64,000 nucleotides of DNA from CAWKEY01 sp963848675. Lineage in GTDB: Bacteria; Pseudomonadota; Gammaproteobacteria; Methylococcales; Methylomonadaceae. The stretch is from assembly GCA_963848675.1 (NCBI GenBank), contig CAWKEY010000031.1, positions 1 to 64,000 on the forward strand, written 5' to 3'. Position 1 is the stretch's first letter; each line of letters opens with the position of its first letter. Positions 41,474 through 50,705 of the stretch are shown one piece after another. The notes below the pieces were generated by a model that made no database searches, was not told the origin of the DNA, and worked only from the letters and a program-made list of their open reading frames with translations. The position numbers were made by a program, and so were the translations under genes.

Positions 41474-41563
41474 AAATAACTTCCCTGAATTTTCACGGGT
41501 ACTGTTGTAGGGGCGATTTTAATCGCCCCTACAGAGGTATCCACAAATCGGGGAGTTATTTTT
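41474..41563. repeat. 90-bp palindromic element (MITE/REP-like)
   Basis: TGTAGGGGCGATT (41506-41518) pairs with AATCGCCCCTACA (41521-41533) across a TT centre. Outer arms AAATAACT and AGTTATTT (about 41474 and 41556) also pair, with partial complementarity between. The whole reads as an imperfect palindrome of about 90 bases. Confidence 0.7.
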
Positions 41564-41623
41564 TGCCAAATCCTAAGGCATGGCTGAATTTCGTGCGCTC
41601 GCTGATCAAGTTTCATAGTCGCC

Positions 41624-42202
41624 CTAATTCGGTGGTATGTACATAATCCCCGCGCGCTCGGTCAGGCGGACTAAATCGGCCAATGACCGTACCTTCAATT
41701 TCGTCATCAGATGCGCGCGGTGGATCTTGATGGTTTTTTCCACGGTACCGAGGTCGGCGGCGATTGGCTTGTTCAGCCGGCCGGAAACGACATGGCTCAG
41801 GACTTCCCGCTCGCGCGGCGTAAGTGTCGCCAGCCTCTCCCGGAGTTCGGCCAGTTCGGATCGAGTCCGTCGAAGCATGCGATCCTTGTCGATGGCGGCA
41901 TGGATGGCTTCGATCAAGTTTTGGTCGTGCACGGGTTTGGTCAGAAAATCGACCGCGCCCTGCTTCATCGCTTGTACGCCCATCGAAATGTCGCCGTGGC
42001 CGGTGAGAAAGATGACTGGTAAGCCATTGCCTTGGGCGGCTAGTTCCTGTTGCAGTTCCAGGCCATTGAGACCGGGCATGGTGACATCGAGTACCAGGCA
42101 GCCGTGTATGCCGGGTTGATATTGTTCAAGAAATTCCTGTGGCGAAGCAAACGTAGCGACGTTCATTTCAATTGAACGCAGCAGACGCGCCAAAGCTTTC
42201 AT
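41624..42202 (-). pseudogene. FixJ-type response regulator lacking its N-terminus
   Basis: The receiver domain begins late at LARLLRSIEMNVATFASPQE and continues with CLVLDVTMPGLNGLELQQEL, whose Asp is the phosphorylation site, and VDFLTKPVHDQNLIEAI. The LuxR-type HTH follows (LTPREREVLSHVVSGRLNKP). The first 15-20 residues, with the acidic pair that binds Mg2+, are missing. The 5' side is fused to the sensor kinase fragment. Phosphorylation is unlikely, so it should be non-responsive or inactive. It may still bind DNA if translated. Confidence 0.75.
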
Positions 42203-43121
42203 GGAGAATGTTCAAAAAGCTTTCGAGGCTGATTTTCTGCTCTCCGGAAATGCCGTACAACTGATAGTCCTTATCCGTACTCCAGATGTCATCATGCACG
42301 ATGTCCCATTCCCAGAGCCTCAGTTCCGCGGCACTCGCCGCCAGGCTCATGCGTTGCTTGCTGTTACCCAATTCGGCCGCACTCGCCTGCAACTGATCAG
42401 CGAGTTGCGCCGAATGCAACAGTTCGTGGCTCAGTTCATAGGACATGGCAACAAGAATAGGCATGTAGGAAAGGCCGACGATATAGGGCGAATCGATTAC
42501 TCCGCCATTCACCAGCACAGCTTGGCCAGCCGCTGTCATCAGGAAGAAGGTGATGCTGCCGCTGAAGAGGATGGCGCGGCGGCGGCCGCCACTATCTGTT
42601 CCTCCCCGTCACATGGAGAATGCCGCATCCAGCACAAACGTGACCAGCACGCAGTCACTGAGCAGACCGGCTGCATACCAGGGATTGAGCGTGCCCTGCG
42701 CGATGGAGATCGTTTCGCCGCCGAAAAGCGCGATATGTTTGAGGCCGGTGATCTCGTCAAAAAACAGATTCTGCCCCGTGGTGAAGCTCAGGATCAGCGC
42801 CAGTACGCGTAAACCAATACCCGTCCAGGCCAGCCAGGAGTGCCCGGCAGCAAAGTAAAAACGTACGAAACAGAGAATTGCCAGCCAAAGCACCAGAATA
42901 GGAAGTTGAATCCAGCGTAGGATCGCCGCCATTTGCTCGATGGACGTGGCTTGCATGGTCATCAATTCCATGCCGGTGATGATTGCGACAGCAACGGCGG
43001 CAATAGCGAACGATAAATTCGCCCATGGCTTTATGCCCCTGGCCCAGATAAACAGGTGCAGCAGCGCAAAGGTCAGAGACGCCGATGCCAGCATGGGCCA
43101 TAGCACAGTAATCCAGTTCAT
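42168..43121 (-). pseudogene. Sensor histidine kinase N-terminus with a stop and lost kinase domain
   Basis: From 43121 the frame gives a multi-helix membrane domain (WPMLASASLTFALLHLFIWA, AILCFVRFYFAAGHSWLAW) ending LDAAFSM at a TGA (42609-42611). The same frame continues without interruption: AILFSGSITFFLMTAAGQAV, then SYELSHELLHSAQLADQLQA and a PAS-like start (LRLWEWDIVHDDIWS). So one in-frame TGA, at a position where Trp is likely, breaks it. At about 42200 it joins the truncated response regulator in another frame, and HisKA and HATPase domains are missing. A deletion probably fused the two partners of a FixL/FixJ-type pair. Confidence 0.75.
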
Positions 43122-43682
43122 AGCAAAGCCGCCGCTAGTGCTGGATTACAGTGCATTTGAGCGGCCAAATGCCAGAACCGGGCAGTAAAGCGTTGGTATG
43201 TCATCCTGATTTTCCAATAGGTCAGATCAATAGATTTTTGCTGCCGAGTCATGCCTAAACGCGCAGTCCGCAATGGTTGCTGATGAGAAGCTCGAGACGC
43301 AATGTCAACAGAACCCAGGAATTTTCTATTCTCATTTGAGGCCTTGGTCTAAAGTCCAATAGCCACGAATCACGATGCTAGGTATTATATCAAAATGCGT
43401 GTCTTTTGGCGTTTGGAGAAGACAAAAGTCTAGCGAAGAGGTAGTGCGGCAATGTGCAATTGCACCGCTTGATTGATAGCTTTTTCAAAAGTAGTCTTTA
43501 TTACAGGGCGTTAGCCAGGCGTGCGATCATCATTAAGTTGACTGGCAGTGAGGCATGTCACTAATGCGACGAGACAGCCAATGGGATCAGCTTTCCGGGA
43601 ATGCGCTTTTCGCCGTTCGTTACAGATATCAAGGTTTGAATGCAGTTTTTAACTTAAGGCGTCAATTGGCGGAGAGGATAGG
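43122..43682. other. 560-bp non-coding region
   Basis: No gene, RNA or clear repeat was recognised. The last 30 bases contain a GGAGAGG ribosome-binding region for the DUF4105 gene. Confidence 0.4.
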
Positions 43683-44690
43683 ATGGGGAAGTTTATCAAG
43701 GCGATATTGATGGGATTGGCCCTGATAGGAACTGCCTTATGGGGGGTGCTGGCTGTTTATTTTGGTGATTCCCATGGCGGAATTGTCCAGGCTTGCGTGG
43801 CTGTGGCATTTGGCTTGATTGGCCTGTTGACGTTGATCAGCTTAGGTTTCCCGCGTTGGCGCAAGCGGTTATTGCTGGCTTATTCGATGTTGTTTGCAGC
43901 GATTTTGATCTGGTGGTTTTCAATTAGTCCTTCCAATGAGCGGCAGTGGCAAGCGGATGTCGCCAAACTGCCTTATGCCACTTTCGCTGGCGACACCGTC
44001 ACGGTACACAATATCCGCAATTTCGACTACCGGAGCGAATTTGATTTTCAGCCCGCGTATTACACTAAAAGCTATGACTTGAATAAGCTGGAGGGTGTGG
44101 ATCTGATTGCCGTTTACTGGATGGGCCCCGCCATTGCGCATACGATTATCAGTTTTAATTTCGCCGGCAATGATCATCTGGCTGTCTCGATCGAAGCGCG
44201 CAAGGAGCAGAAGGAAGGCTATTCGACGATCAAAGGTTTTTTTCGTCAGTATGAACTGATTTACATTGTCGCGGATGAGCGCGATGTGATCCGCCTGCGC
44301 ACCAACTACCGCAAGGGTCCGCCTGAACAGGTTTATCTTTACCGGCTACAGGGGGCCCCCCAGCAAAACGCCCGGCGCCTGTTTCTGGAGTACCTGAAGA
44401 AGATCAATCAATTGAACGAGACACCCAAGTTTTACAATACCATGCTGGATAATTGCACAACAGTTATCTGGCTGAATACCCGGATTAATCCGGAACATCT
44501 GCCGTTTTCCTGGAAAATTCTGCTGAGCGGTTATGTGCCGGAATACCTGTACGAATCCAAGCGGCTTGATTCACAAATCCCTTTTTCCGAATTGCAGAAA
44601 CAAGCCCATATCAATAGCCGGGCTCAGGCTGCTGATCAGGCGCCTGATTTTTCAACGCGCATTCGGGCAGCTAATGAGAAGCCACGTTAG
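43683..44690 (+). CDS. DUF4105-family membrane protein
   Basis: Three membrane helices occupy residues 7-28, 33-55 and 62-80. The remaining 250 residues contain the DUF4105 landmarks: GVDLIAVYWMGPAIAHTIIS and FYNTMLDNCTTVIWLNTRIN with the conserved NC pair. These proteins are envelope proteins thought to be related to papain-like NlpC folds (Cys in NC..). The Cys and an upstream His (IAHTIISF) could be catalytic, but this is inferred. A GGAGAGG ribosome-binding site precedes it. A lipoprotein-like hydrolase gene lies 85 bases downstream. Confidence 0.75.
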   Translation: MGKFIKAILMGLALIGTALWGVLAVYFGDSHGGIVQACVAVAFGLIGLLTLISLGFPRWRKRLLLAYSMLFAAILIWWFSISPSNERQWQADVAKLPYATFAGDTVTVHNIRNFDYRSEFDFQPAYYTKSYDLNKLEGVDLIAVYWMGPAIAHTIISFNFAGNDHLAVSIEARKEQKEGYSTIKGFFRQYELIYIVADERDVIRLRTNYRKGPPEQVYLYRLQGAPQQNARRLFLEYLKKINQLNETPKFYNTMLDNCTTVIWLNTRINPEHLPFSWKILLSGYVPEYLYESKRLDSQIPFSELQKQAHINSRAQAADQAPDFSTRIRAANEKPR

Positions 44691-44774
44691 TCATCAATGG
44701 GCTTTTTATTTATCGGCTGTAAATAATAATCAGTTTACAATCTCAACTTTAAAAATAACTGGAATAACAAAACC

Positions 44775-46076
44775 ATGAATATTTTTTATAAACGCATCAC
44801 TATCAAAACCGCATGCTTGTTGTCATCTGTCGCAATTGCCATGCTGTTATCCGGTTGCGCCGGTATTGGTAAAGGTATTGCCGAGGCAGTGCTGGAAAAA
44901 TCCGAAAGCGAGGATACTAGAGTATGTCAGGTCTGGGGCAAACCTTTTAACGGCATTGACGTCACTTTGGCCAAGAAGCAGGGAAAAACCAAGATGCTGT
45001 TTGTTCATGGCGTCGGTGATCACATTCCGGGCTATACCACCGAATTTCTGGAGAAATTGGCCAAGCAGTTGAACTTGAATGTGCGTTCGGAAAAGCAGAA
45101 AAATATTACCCTGTCCGCTCCATTGATTCCTGGCAAGGAGCTTGGCAATTTGCGCATCACTCATCTGCTCAACGAGGAAAGCGGCAAAGAGCTTACCTTT
45201 TACGAGCTGACCTGGTCGGAGATTACCCGAAAAGAAAAACAATTGCTGGCCTTCGATAATTCTGGTGAATACGATTTTCGGCGGGCAAAGATCAACAGCA
45301 TGCTGAAAAAATTCAGCAATGATACCGGCCCCGATCCGATTATTTATCTGGGACAAAGTAGAGAGGCGATTCTGGCGGCCTTCGGGCAGTCATTTTGCTG
45401 GATGGCTACGGGCGATTGGGCCGATCTTCCAAATAGCGGTACACATGCTTGTACGGGTTTGAATGATTCCGCAATCGATCATATCGCCAATGATGATTAT
45501 GTGCTGATATCTCATAGTCTGGGTAGCCGTATCGTGATAGATGGTCTGCAGCGCATTGTGCGTATTTTGGCAAACACTGCGAAATATGCTGATCCGAGCC
45601 ATGGAATCGTTGTCACTGAGAAATCAATTGAGGCCCTGCGGAACAAGCGCATCCCTATTTTTATGCTATCCAATCAGCTTCCGATCCTGCAATTGGGTAG
45701 AGAACTTCCCGAGGTGATTGGACAAGATGCGAATTATTGTGCTCCTACAGGTGCTGATTACAACAAGCGGATGGTCAGTGAAACGTCAATTATCGCCTTC
45801 AGTGATCCCAATGACCTGTTAAGTTATGGGATACCGCCTGGATTTAGTGAAAAATATATTGACTCTAGGCTCTGTGCCAAAATCACCAATGTCAATATTA
45901 ATATAGCCAATGTCATGGATGCCTTTGGCTTCAGCGACCTTGCCAACCCCTTGCAAGCTCATCTGGGCTATGACACTGATGATCGCGTGATTGCTATGAT
46001 TGCCCATGGCATCGGTCATGAGAAAACGTCTCCGTTGATCAAGCAAAGATGTGAATTTACAAAAACGGTTAAATAA
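44775..46076 (+). CDS. Lipoprotein with alpha/beta-hydrolase-like domain
   Basis: A lipobox LLSGCAGIG near residue 28 indicates lipid anchoring. The sequence HGVGDHIPGYTTEFLEKLAK near residue 78 resembles the oxyanion-loop region of alpha/beta hydrolases. DDYVLISHSLGSRIVIDGLQ near residue 240 is a G-x-S-x-G-like nucleophile elbow (S-H-S-L-G). Candidate acid and His follow near the end (DTDDRVIAMIAHGIGHEKTS). The substrate may be a lipid or ester; unknown. It is likely co-transcribed with the DUF4105 gene (85-bp gap), which suggests an envelope-modifying pair. Confidence 0.7.
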   Translation: MNIFYKRITIKTACLLSSVAIAMLLSGCAGIGKGIAEAVLEKSESEDTRVCQVWGKPFNGIDVTLAKKQGKTKMLFVHGVGDHIPGYTTEFLEKLAKQLNLNVRSEKQKNITLSAPLIPGKELGNLRITHLLNEESGKELTFYELTWSEITRKEKQLLAFDNSGEYDFRRAKINSMLKKFSNDTGPDPIIYLGQSREAILAAFGQSFCWMATGDWADLPNSGTHACTGLNDSAIDHIANDDYVLISHSLGSRIVIDGLQRIVRILANTAKYADPSHGIVVTEKSIEALRNKRIPIFMLSNQLPILQLGRELPEVIGQDANYCAPTGADYNKRMVSETSIIAFSDPNDLLSYGIPPGFSEKYIDSRLCAKITNVNINIANVMDAFGFSDLANPLQAHLGYDTDDRVIAMIAHGIGHEKTSPLIKQRCEFTKTVK

Positions 46077-46310
46077 GCTGTTGAACTTCTTTACGACGGC
46101 AGAACGATTAGTCTGAACTTGTTAAGCTGGGGCATTAGAACCTCGGTTGATTTTCATAGTTTGGTTTTTCAAGCGATGAATGATACTAATGGCTTCCTGG
46201 CGCCAAAGGGATTTGGCAATGGAACTCTGGGGCATTGCCGGCAGGAACGGTAACGTTCAGCGATGACATGATAAACAGCCCTGATAAATCGGGGTTGCGT
46301 TTTGGGCATT

Positions 46311-46347
46311 AAAAAACCCGCCAAGCCAGATAACTTGCGGGTTTTTT
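46311..46347 (-). terminator. Bidirectional rho-independent terminator
   Basis: AAAAAACCCGC (46311-46321) pairs with GCGGGTTTTTT after a short CCAAG/CTT stem and loop. On the minus strand it ends in a T-run and lies just downstream of tRNA-Cys. Confidence 0.8.
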
Positions 46348-46378
46348 GCACTGCGTTGAGGCACGAAGGGCTTGTTGT

Positions 46379-46452
46379 TGGAGGCTGCGAGCGGAATCGA
46401 ACCGCTGTACATGGCTTTGCAGGCCACTGCATAACCACTTTGCTACGCAGCC
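46379..46452 (-). tRNA. tRNA-Cys (anticodon GCA)
   Basis: On the minus strand it starts GGCTGCGTAGCAAAG and ends CGCAGCCTCCA. The anticodon loop is in GGCCTGCAAAGCC, giving GCA. The D-loop (GTGGTTATGC) and T-arm GGTTCGATTCC are present. The CCA is encoded at 46379-46381. Confidence 0.97.
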
Positions 46453-46464
46453 AAAAGATGAAAT

Positions 46465-46493
46465 AAAAAAGCCGCGACGGTTCGCGGCTTTTT
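46465..46493 (-). terminator. Terminator between the two tRNA genes
   Basis: GCCGCGA (46471-46477) pairs with TCGCGGC (46482-46488) with A- and T-runs on both sides, so it can work in both directions. It lies after tRNA-Gly on the minus strand. Confidence 0.8.
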
Positions 46494-46504
46494 ATGGAAT
46501 TCAT

Positions 46505-46579
46505 TGGAGCGGGAAACGAGATTCGAACTCGCGACCCCAACCTTGGCAAGGTTGTGCTCTACCACTGAGCTATTCCCGC
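46505..46579 (-). tRNA. tRNA-Gly (anticodon GCC)
   Basis: The minus strand reads GCGGGAATAGCTCAGTGG at the 5' end and GTTTCCCGCTCCA at the 3' end. The anticodon loop is within AACCTTGCCAAGGTT, giving GCC. The T-arm GAGTTCGAATC is intact and CCA is encoded. Confidence 0.97.
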
Positions 46580-46636
46580 GCTTCAATTTATTCGCGCATT
46601 ATAAAGTTTTTTTCGTTGGAGTCAAACTTTAATTTC

Positions 46637-47179
46637 TTATTGAACGTCGATAGCCAGTGCCCAGCCAGATTGGCCTTTACACTCGCCTTCTTCTATTTGC
46701 ACTTTAACGAATGCGTTTTTCTTGCCGTAAGCATCCATGAATTCCAGAACTGATACCGGCGTGCCTTGGGGAATATGTTTACATACGCCGCTTCTATCGT
46801 CTTCTTCGGTATCATCATAAGCAGCCATGGTGCCAGGCACTGCAACCAGACGAATAGTGGCATCTTTGTCATAGGTATTGGGGCTTTTTAAAACATATTT
46901 TTGCCCAATAGCGAGGTTTTTAATCGAAGGTCCTGAAAGGGAAGGTTTTGACTCATCTCCTCCGCTCATCATCAGGATAAGCAACAGCACGACGACCCCC
47001 CCAACAATACCAAAAAATGCTTTTGGATTTGTCGCCTTCAAATCCAATATTTTGGAAACCAGATTTCCGGCAGCCTCTTTTGCCGCGCTCGCTGCCTGAT
47101 TTGCGGTCTGTTCTGCCGTTCCAGTTTCTTCTACGGGGGTTTCTGCTTCAGTTTTGTTAGCGTTTTCTTCGTTACTCAT
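46637..47179 (-). CDS. Single-TM protein with C-terminal SH3-like domain
   Basis: Residues 1-45 are an Ala/Glu/Thr-rich tail, then a membrane helix at 56-72 (FFGIVGGVVVLLLILMM). The last 95 residues look like an SH3-like domain (VLKSPNTYDKDATIRLVAVP, TPVSVLEFMDAYGKKNAFVK, GQSGWALAIDV). Such proteins are often peptide- or glycan-binding in the periplasm. An AGGAAGAAAAA site precedes the ATG. It lies upstream of the tRNA pair and probably ends its own transcript. A named family is not recognised. Confidence 0.65.
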   Translation of the reverse strand: MSNEENANKTEAETPVEETGTAEQTANQAASAAKEAAGNLVSKILDLKATNPKAFFGIVGGVVVLLLILMMSGGDESKPSLSGPSIKNLAIGQKYVLKSPNTYDKDATIRLVAVPGTMAAYDDTEEDDRSGVCKHIPQGTPVSVLEFMDAYGKKNAFVKVQIEEGECKGQSGWALAIDVQ

Positions 47180-47441
47180 TTTTTCTTCCTCACGATATTG
47201 TCGTTTTAGTTATTATGTTTTAAGACCTGGCCCAAAGAGCGCAAGCGCATGTTGTTGGCCTGATTAACTGCCCGCCGAGATAAACCCTTCATTCAGTAAA
47301 AAGCTTTTGCTGCGGGCAAGTGTTTTAATTTTATCCTGCTACAACAATTTTAAAAACCGAAAAATTCATTCAAGCTGGTTCAACTTACCATGATGGCAAA
47401 TCTTTGCAAGTGCGACTTACTGATTTCAGCTTGCGTAAGGT

Positions 47442-49025
47442 TCAAATAAAGTCATAGCCCTTCTTGGGCGGGTTGGCTTTTTCCTTTTCCACTATCCGGC
47501 GGCATTCAAACTGCCAGTAGCCCAAACCCACATTTTTTCGGCTTAACAAGGTGATGGGAAAGTTCTCATGATTCATAAACAGCCGTACGATATCGTTGTC
47601 TTTTAAAATAAAGTTATCGGTTATGATAAAGGCCTTTTCAAGATCGTGCTGTTTTTGGATGTAAAACAGGGCTTTTTGTTGTGCATCCGTGTCTTGTGCA
47701 TCCATTTGCTGATAAGTAACCGACACAGACTGCGCTGCCAGTAATTGCAGGCCAAAATCAATTTTGCCGTTTTGTTTACCGACAATAATTTTGTTGATTA
47801 TCCCTAATGAACGCTTATGTTCTGGTATATCTGTTTTTCTGAAACTAATCAGGCTGCCGACAGACAAAACACCGGTTTTTTCAAATACGCAGGACAATAA
47901 GCTGTCAGTGGCTGATTGTGCGAGAAATTCCAGATTTTTTGTATCGCGTGCCACGATGGAATCTTGCAGCTCATGGGTTGCTTCCAAGCCTATCGCTATA
48001 TGGCGATCCAAGCGGTCACTCAAAAAACTCGAACCCTGCAGATCAATGCCGGACCATCTTTGCTCAAGGTAATCAAGTAATTCCGCCGAAAGTTTGGTCG
48101 TACTATTATTCAACCGATGCAGGGAACTGAATCTGGCTTCAGCCTTGCTGATCCATTTCTCTTTTTGTTCGAGTGCTTTGTAGAGACGAGTGAAATCAAT
48201 GTACAAGGTGGCCAAGTCTGTTTTAGTGCCGGCTTTGGGCTGAAACTGTGGTGGTTTGTCTTCATCCGTTAAAATAAGGCATTGTATTGGCTGTCCAGCG
48301 ACCGGTTCTTTTTTCAGGCTGAGCGAAGCGGCCAAGGTTTCGATAAAACTGTAAACCAGAGCAATTTCTTGTTGCATTAAGCCGGTTGGATCGGCCAGGC
48401 TGAGCAGAAGGATTTGCAGGTAGCATTCTTCCGGTGTGCTGGATTTATTGGACTGGCCGTTATCGTTTGCTACTTTGGCAGCATTTTTGTTTACGCTGAC
48501 ACTGAGTTTGTATAGGGAATGCAGATCGATCCATACCCAATCCGGTATCGGCATGCCCATGATAAAGTGACTGATAATGATGCTGCTCAGACCTTTAATG
48601 CAGCGATGTATGGCTAATGCTGTATTTTTGCCCTGAAACCAGCCTACGGCCCGGCGGGTAAGCTCTTTCAGTGCTATCCAGTAGCTGATGGTAAATTCTT
48701 TTTCGATGGAGACTAAGACATCAAGAATTTTCTTGTCATTCTCTTCTTTTGGAAAGCTGGTTTTGGTCAGTTTTGAGCGCAGATGATCTTCAATAATGAG
48801 GATGCTGGGTCTTAACACTTCCAGCGCATCCAGCCGCATTTGAAACCCCATCTCGATGGAGTTGAACTCTTTAATAAAATCGTAAATAAGGCGAGACGCT
48901 AACCCCGGGTTGGCGGTGGGCAATTCATTGAGCCATTGCTGCAGCGGCGCCTTGGTTTCAAATTCTTTTAGCCGCTGGGGTTGATTCTTCTGTGGAGGAA
49001 TAACCAGAAAAAAAGAATTCTTCAC
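47442..49025 (-). CDS. Conserved hypothetical, possible PilZ-like C-terminus
   Basis: I do not recognise this protein with certainty. The first 330 residues are helical with several Trp/Leu-rich stretches (GFQMRLDALEVLRPSILIIE, AVGWFQGKNTALAIHRCIKG). The C-terminal third contains a beta-rich segment, HKRSLGIINKIIVGKQNGKI followed by DFGLQLLAAQSVSVTY, resembling the beta barrel in proteins that pair a large helical N-terminus with a PilZ-like domain. The canonical RxxxR and D/NxSxxG motifs are not evident, so c-di-GMP binding is doubtful. No signal peptide or TM helix. It is divergently spaced from neighbours and likely monocistronic. Confidence 0.55.
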   Translation of the reverse strand: MKNSFFLVIPPQKNQPQRLKEFETKAPLQQWLNELPTANPGLASRLIYDFIKEFNSIEMGFQMRLDALEVLRPSILIIEDHLRSKLTKTSFPKEENDKKILDVLVSIEKEFTISYWIALKELTRRAVGWFQGKNTALAIHRCIKGLSSIIISHFIMGMPIPDWVWIDLHSLYKLSVSVNKNAAKVANDNGQSNKSSTPEECYLQILLLSLADPTGLMQQEIALVYSFIETLAASLSLKKEPVAGQPIQCLILTDEDKPPQFQPKAGTKTDLATLYIDFTRLYKALEQKEKWISKAEARFSSLHRLNNSTTKLSAELLDYLEQRWSGIDLQGSSFLSDRLDRHIAIGLEATHELQDSIVARDTKNLEFLAQSATDSLLSCVFEKTGVLSVGSLISFRKTDIPEHKRSLGIINKIIVGKQNGKIDFGLQLLAAQSVSVTYQQMDAQDTDAQQKALFYIQKQHDLEKAFIITDNFILKDNDIVRLFMNHENFPITLLSRKNVGLGYWQFECRRIVEKEKANPPKKGYDFI

Positions 49026-49158
49026 GGCTTCACCGGATTTATCGAGGTTGTTTGAACATGATTGATGTGCATTTATTCAGCATGGCCAGTTGTTGTCTCC
49101 AAATGGAAGCGCAGGCAAGATTGTTGAAGGGCTACGATGAATTTTAGACCATCCTGTT

Positions 49159-49968
49159 TCATCCTGCACCGGCGCCTTTTCTTGTCATCATGCCTTTGGA
49201 TGGGTTGTAACCAATAATTGCCGCTGTCATAAATAGGACAAAGGCAGCAAAGGTGTAAATAAAGGCTTCCTGATTGAACTGCCCGTACAAGGCAAAGCGG
49301 GTTAATTCAACGGCCTGTGAAAAGGGATTGTATTTGGCAAGGTTATGCAGCAGGGCGCTGGATTCTTTAATTTTCCATAAGGGATACAGCGCTGTTGACA
49401 TAAAAAACATCGGAAAAATCACAAAATTCATTACGCCGGCAAAGTTTTCCAGTTGCTTGATAAAAGACGATAGCAATAATCCCAACGCACCGAGCATTAA
49501 GCCGGACAACACCAGTGCGGGCAACACCCATAAATAGCCTTGCCAGGGCGCCTGGATTTCATAAAACCAGGCTATCGCTAAAAATACAGCAACTTGCAAA
49601 ACCGAGACCGCGGTCCCGGCCAGCAGTTTGCTCAGCAACAAAAAACAGCGCGGCAATGGGCATACCATCAGCATGCGCATACTACCCATTTCCCGGTCGT
49701 ACACCATGGAGAAGGAGCTCTGCATGCCGTTAAACAGCTGGATCATGCCGATCAAGCCAGGCGTAATATAAACTTCATAAAGGATGTAGGTTTCATAAGG
49801 GGGGGTTATGGCAATGCCTAGCGCTGCCCTAAAGCCGGCGGCAAAAACAAACAGCCACACCAAAGGCCTGACCAAAGCCGAAATAAAACGTTCACGTTGC
49901 TTAATAAAACGCAGTAATTCACGTCCCATTATGCCGCATAGGGCACGCCAGTAATGAACAATACTCAT
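49159..49968 (-). CDS. ABC-2 type permease, PQQ-dependent alcohol dehydrogenase system
   Basis: This is a 269-residue membrane subunit with six helices of the ABC-2 export type (LVWLFVFAAGFRAALGI, FAGVMNFVIFPMFFMSTALY). It matches the permease of the ABC system linked to PQQ-dependent alcohol catabolism, typified by PedC-like proteins. It is the last gene of the operon and overlaps the ATPase by ATGA at 49965-49968. It is likely to move a compound connected with PQQ-enzyme function; the cargo is unknown. Confidence 0.82.
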   Translation of the reverse strand: MSIVHYWRALCGIMGRELLRFIKQRERFISALVRPLVWLFVFAAGFRAALGIAITPPYETYILYEVYITPGLIGMIQLFNGMQSSFSMVYDREMGSMRMLMVCPLPRCFLLLSKLLAGTAVSVLQVAVFLAIAWFYEIQAPWQGYLWVLPALVLSGLMLGALGLLLSSFIKQLENFAGVMNFVIFPMFFMSTALYPLWKIKESSALLHNLAKYNPFSQAVELTRFALYGQFNQEAFIYTFAAFVLFMTAAIIGYNPSKGMMTRKGAGAG

Positions 49969-50705
49969 GCGTGCTCTCCTTGCGTTAATTGGTAAAAAGC
50001 TTCTTTAACGCTTGCTGTATGGCTCATTTTGAGGACGTCGTCAACAAGCCCGATGGCTTTAATCTGGCCTTTATGCAGCACGATGAGACGGTCGTCCGGG
50101 TAAATTTCATCGATTAAATGGCTTGCCCATAGCACGGCCAGTTTTTGATCAAGCACTAACTGATGCACATGCTCCACGATGTCCTGACGGCTGGGTACAT
50201 CCAGACCTACGGTGGGCTCATCCAGCAGTAGCAGCGACGGTTTATGTAATAACGCCCGGGCAATTTCAACCCTGCGCCTATGCCCGCCGTTCAGTTGCCG
50301 TACCGGCTCAAAACGGCGCTCATACATATGCAAGCGCTCCAGTTCCTCCTGTATTCGTTGCGCTGCCATTTTGCGGCTCATGCCGTGTAAAGCGGCGTGG
50401 TAGCGCAAATTCTGCAGCACCGTCAAATCCATATCGAGGGTGCTTTGTTGAAAAACCACGCCCAGTTTTGCCAGGGCTTTTCGTGTTTGCTGCTTGATGT
50501 CGAAACCGCACAGTTCAATTCGTCCGTTACGCGTATCGTAAAGACGCGTAATCAACGAGAACAAGGTGCTTTTGCCGGCGCCGTTGGGGCCCAGCAGGAC
50601 CGTGCACTCTCCCGGTTTGATCTTGAAACCAATCTGATCCAGGGCTTTTTTGCCGCTGTACGAAAAACTGACATCCTCTATGGAAAGCGCTATCGGTGAC
50701 ATCAT
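49965..50705 (-). CDS. ABC ATPase, PQQ-dependent alcohol dehydrogenase system
   Basis: The nucleotide-binding domain has LLGPNGAGKSTLFSLI (Walker A near residue 37), LNGGHRRRVEIARAL as the signature, with Asn in place of the Ser of LSGG, and LLLLDEPTVGLDV as Walker B. A switch His occurs in LWASHLIDEI. At 246 residues it is complete. It drives the permease encoded next. Start-stop overlaps on both sides show tight translational coupling. Confidence 0.88.
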   Translation of the reverse strand: MMSPIALSIEDVSFSYSGKKALDQIGFKIKPGECTVLLGPNGAGKSTLFSLITRLYDTRNGRIELCGFDIKQQTRKALAKLGVVFQQSTLDMDLTVLQNLRYHAALHGMSRKMAAQRIQEELERLHMYERRFEPVRQLNGGHRRRVEIARALLHKPSLLLLDEPTVGLDVPSRQDIVEHVHQLVLDQKLAVLWASHLIDEIYPDDRLIVLHKGQIKAIGLVDDVLKMSHTASVKEAFYQLTQGEHA

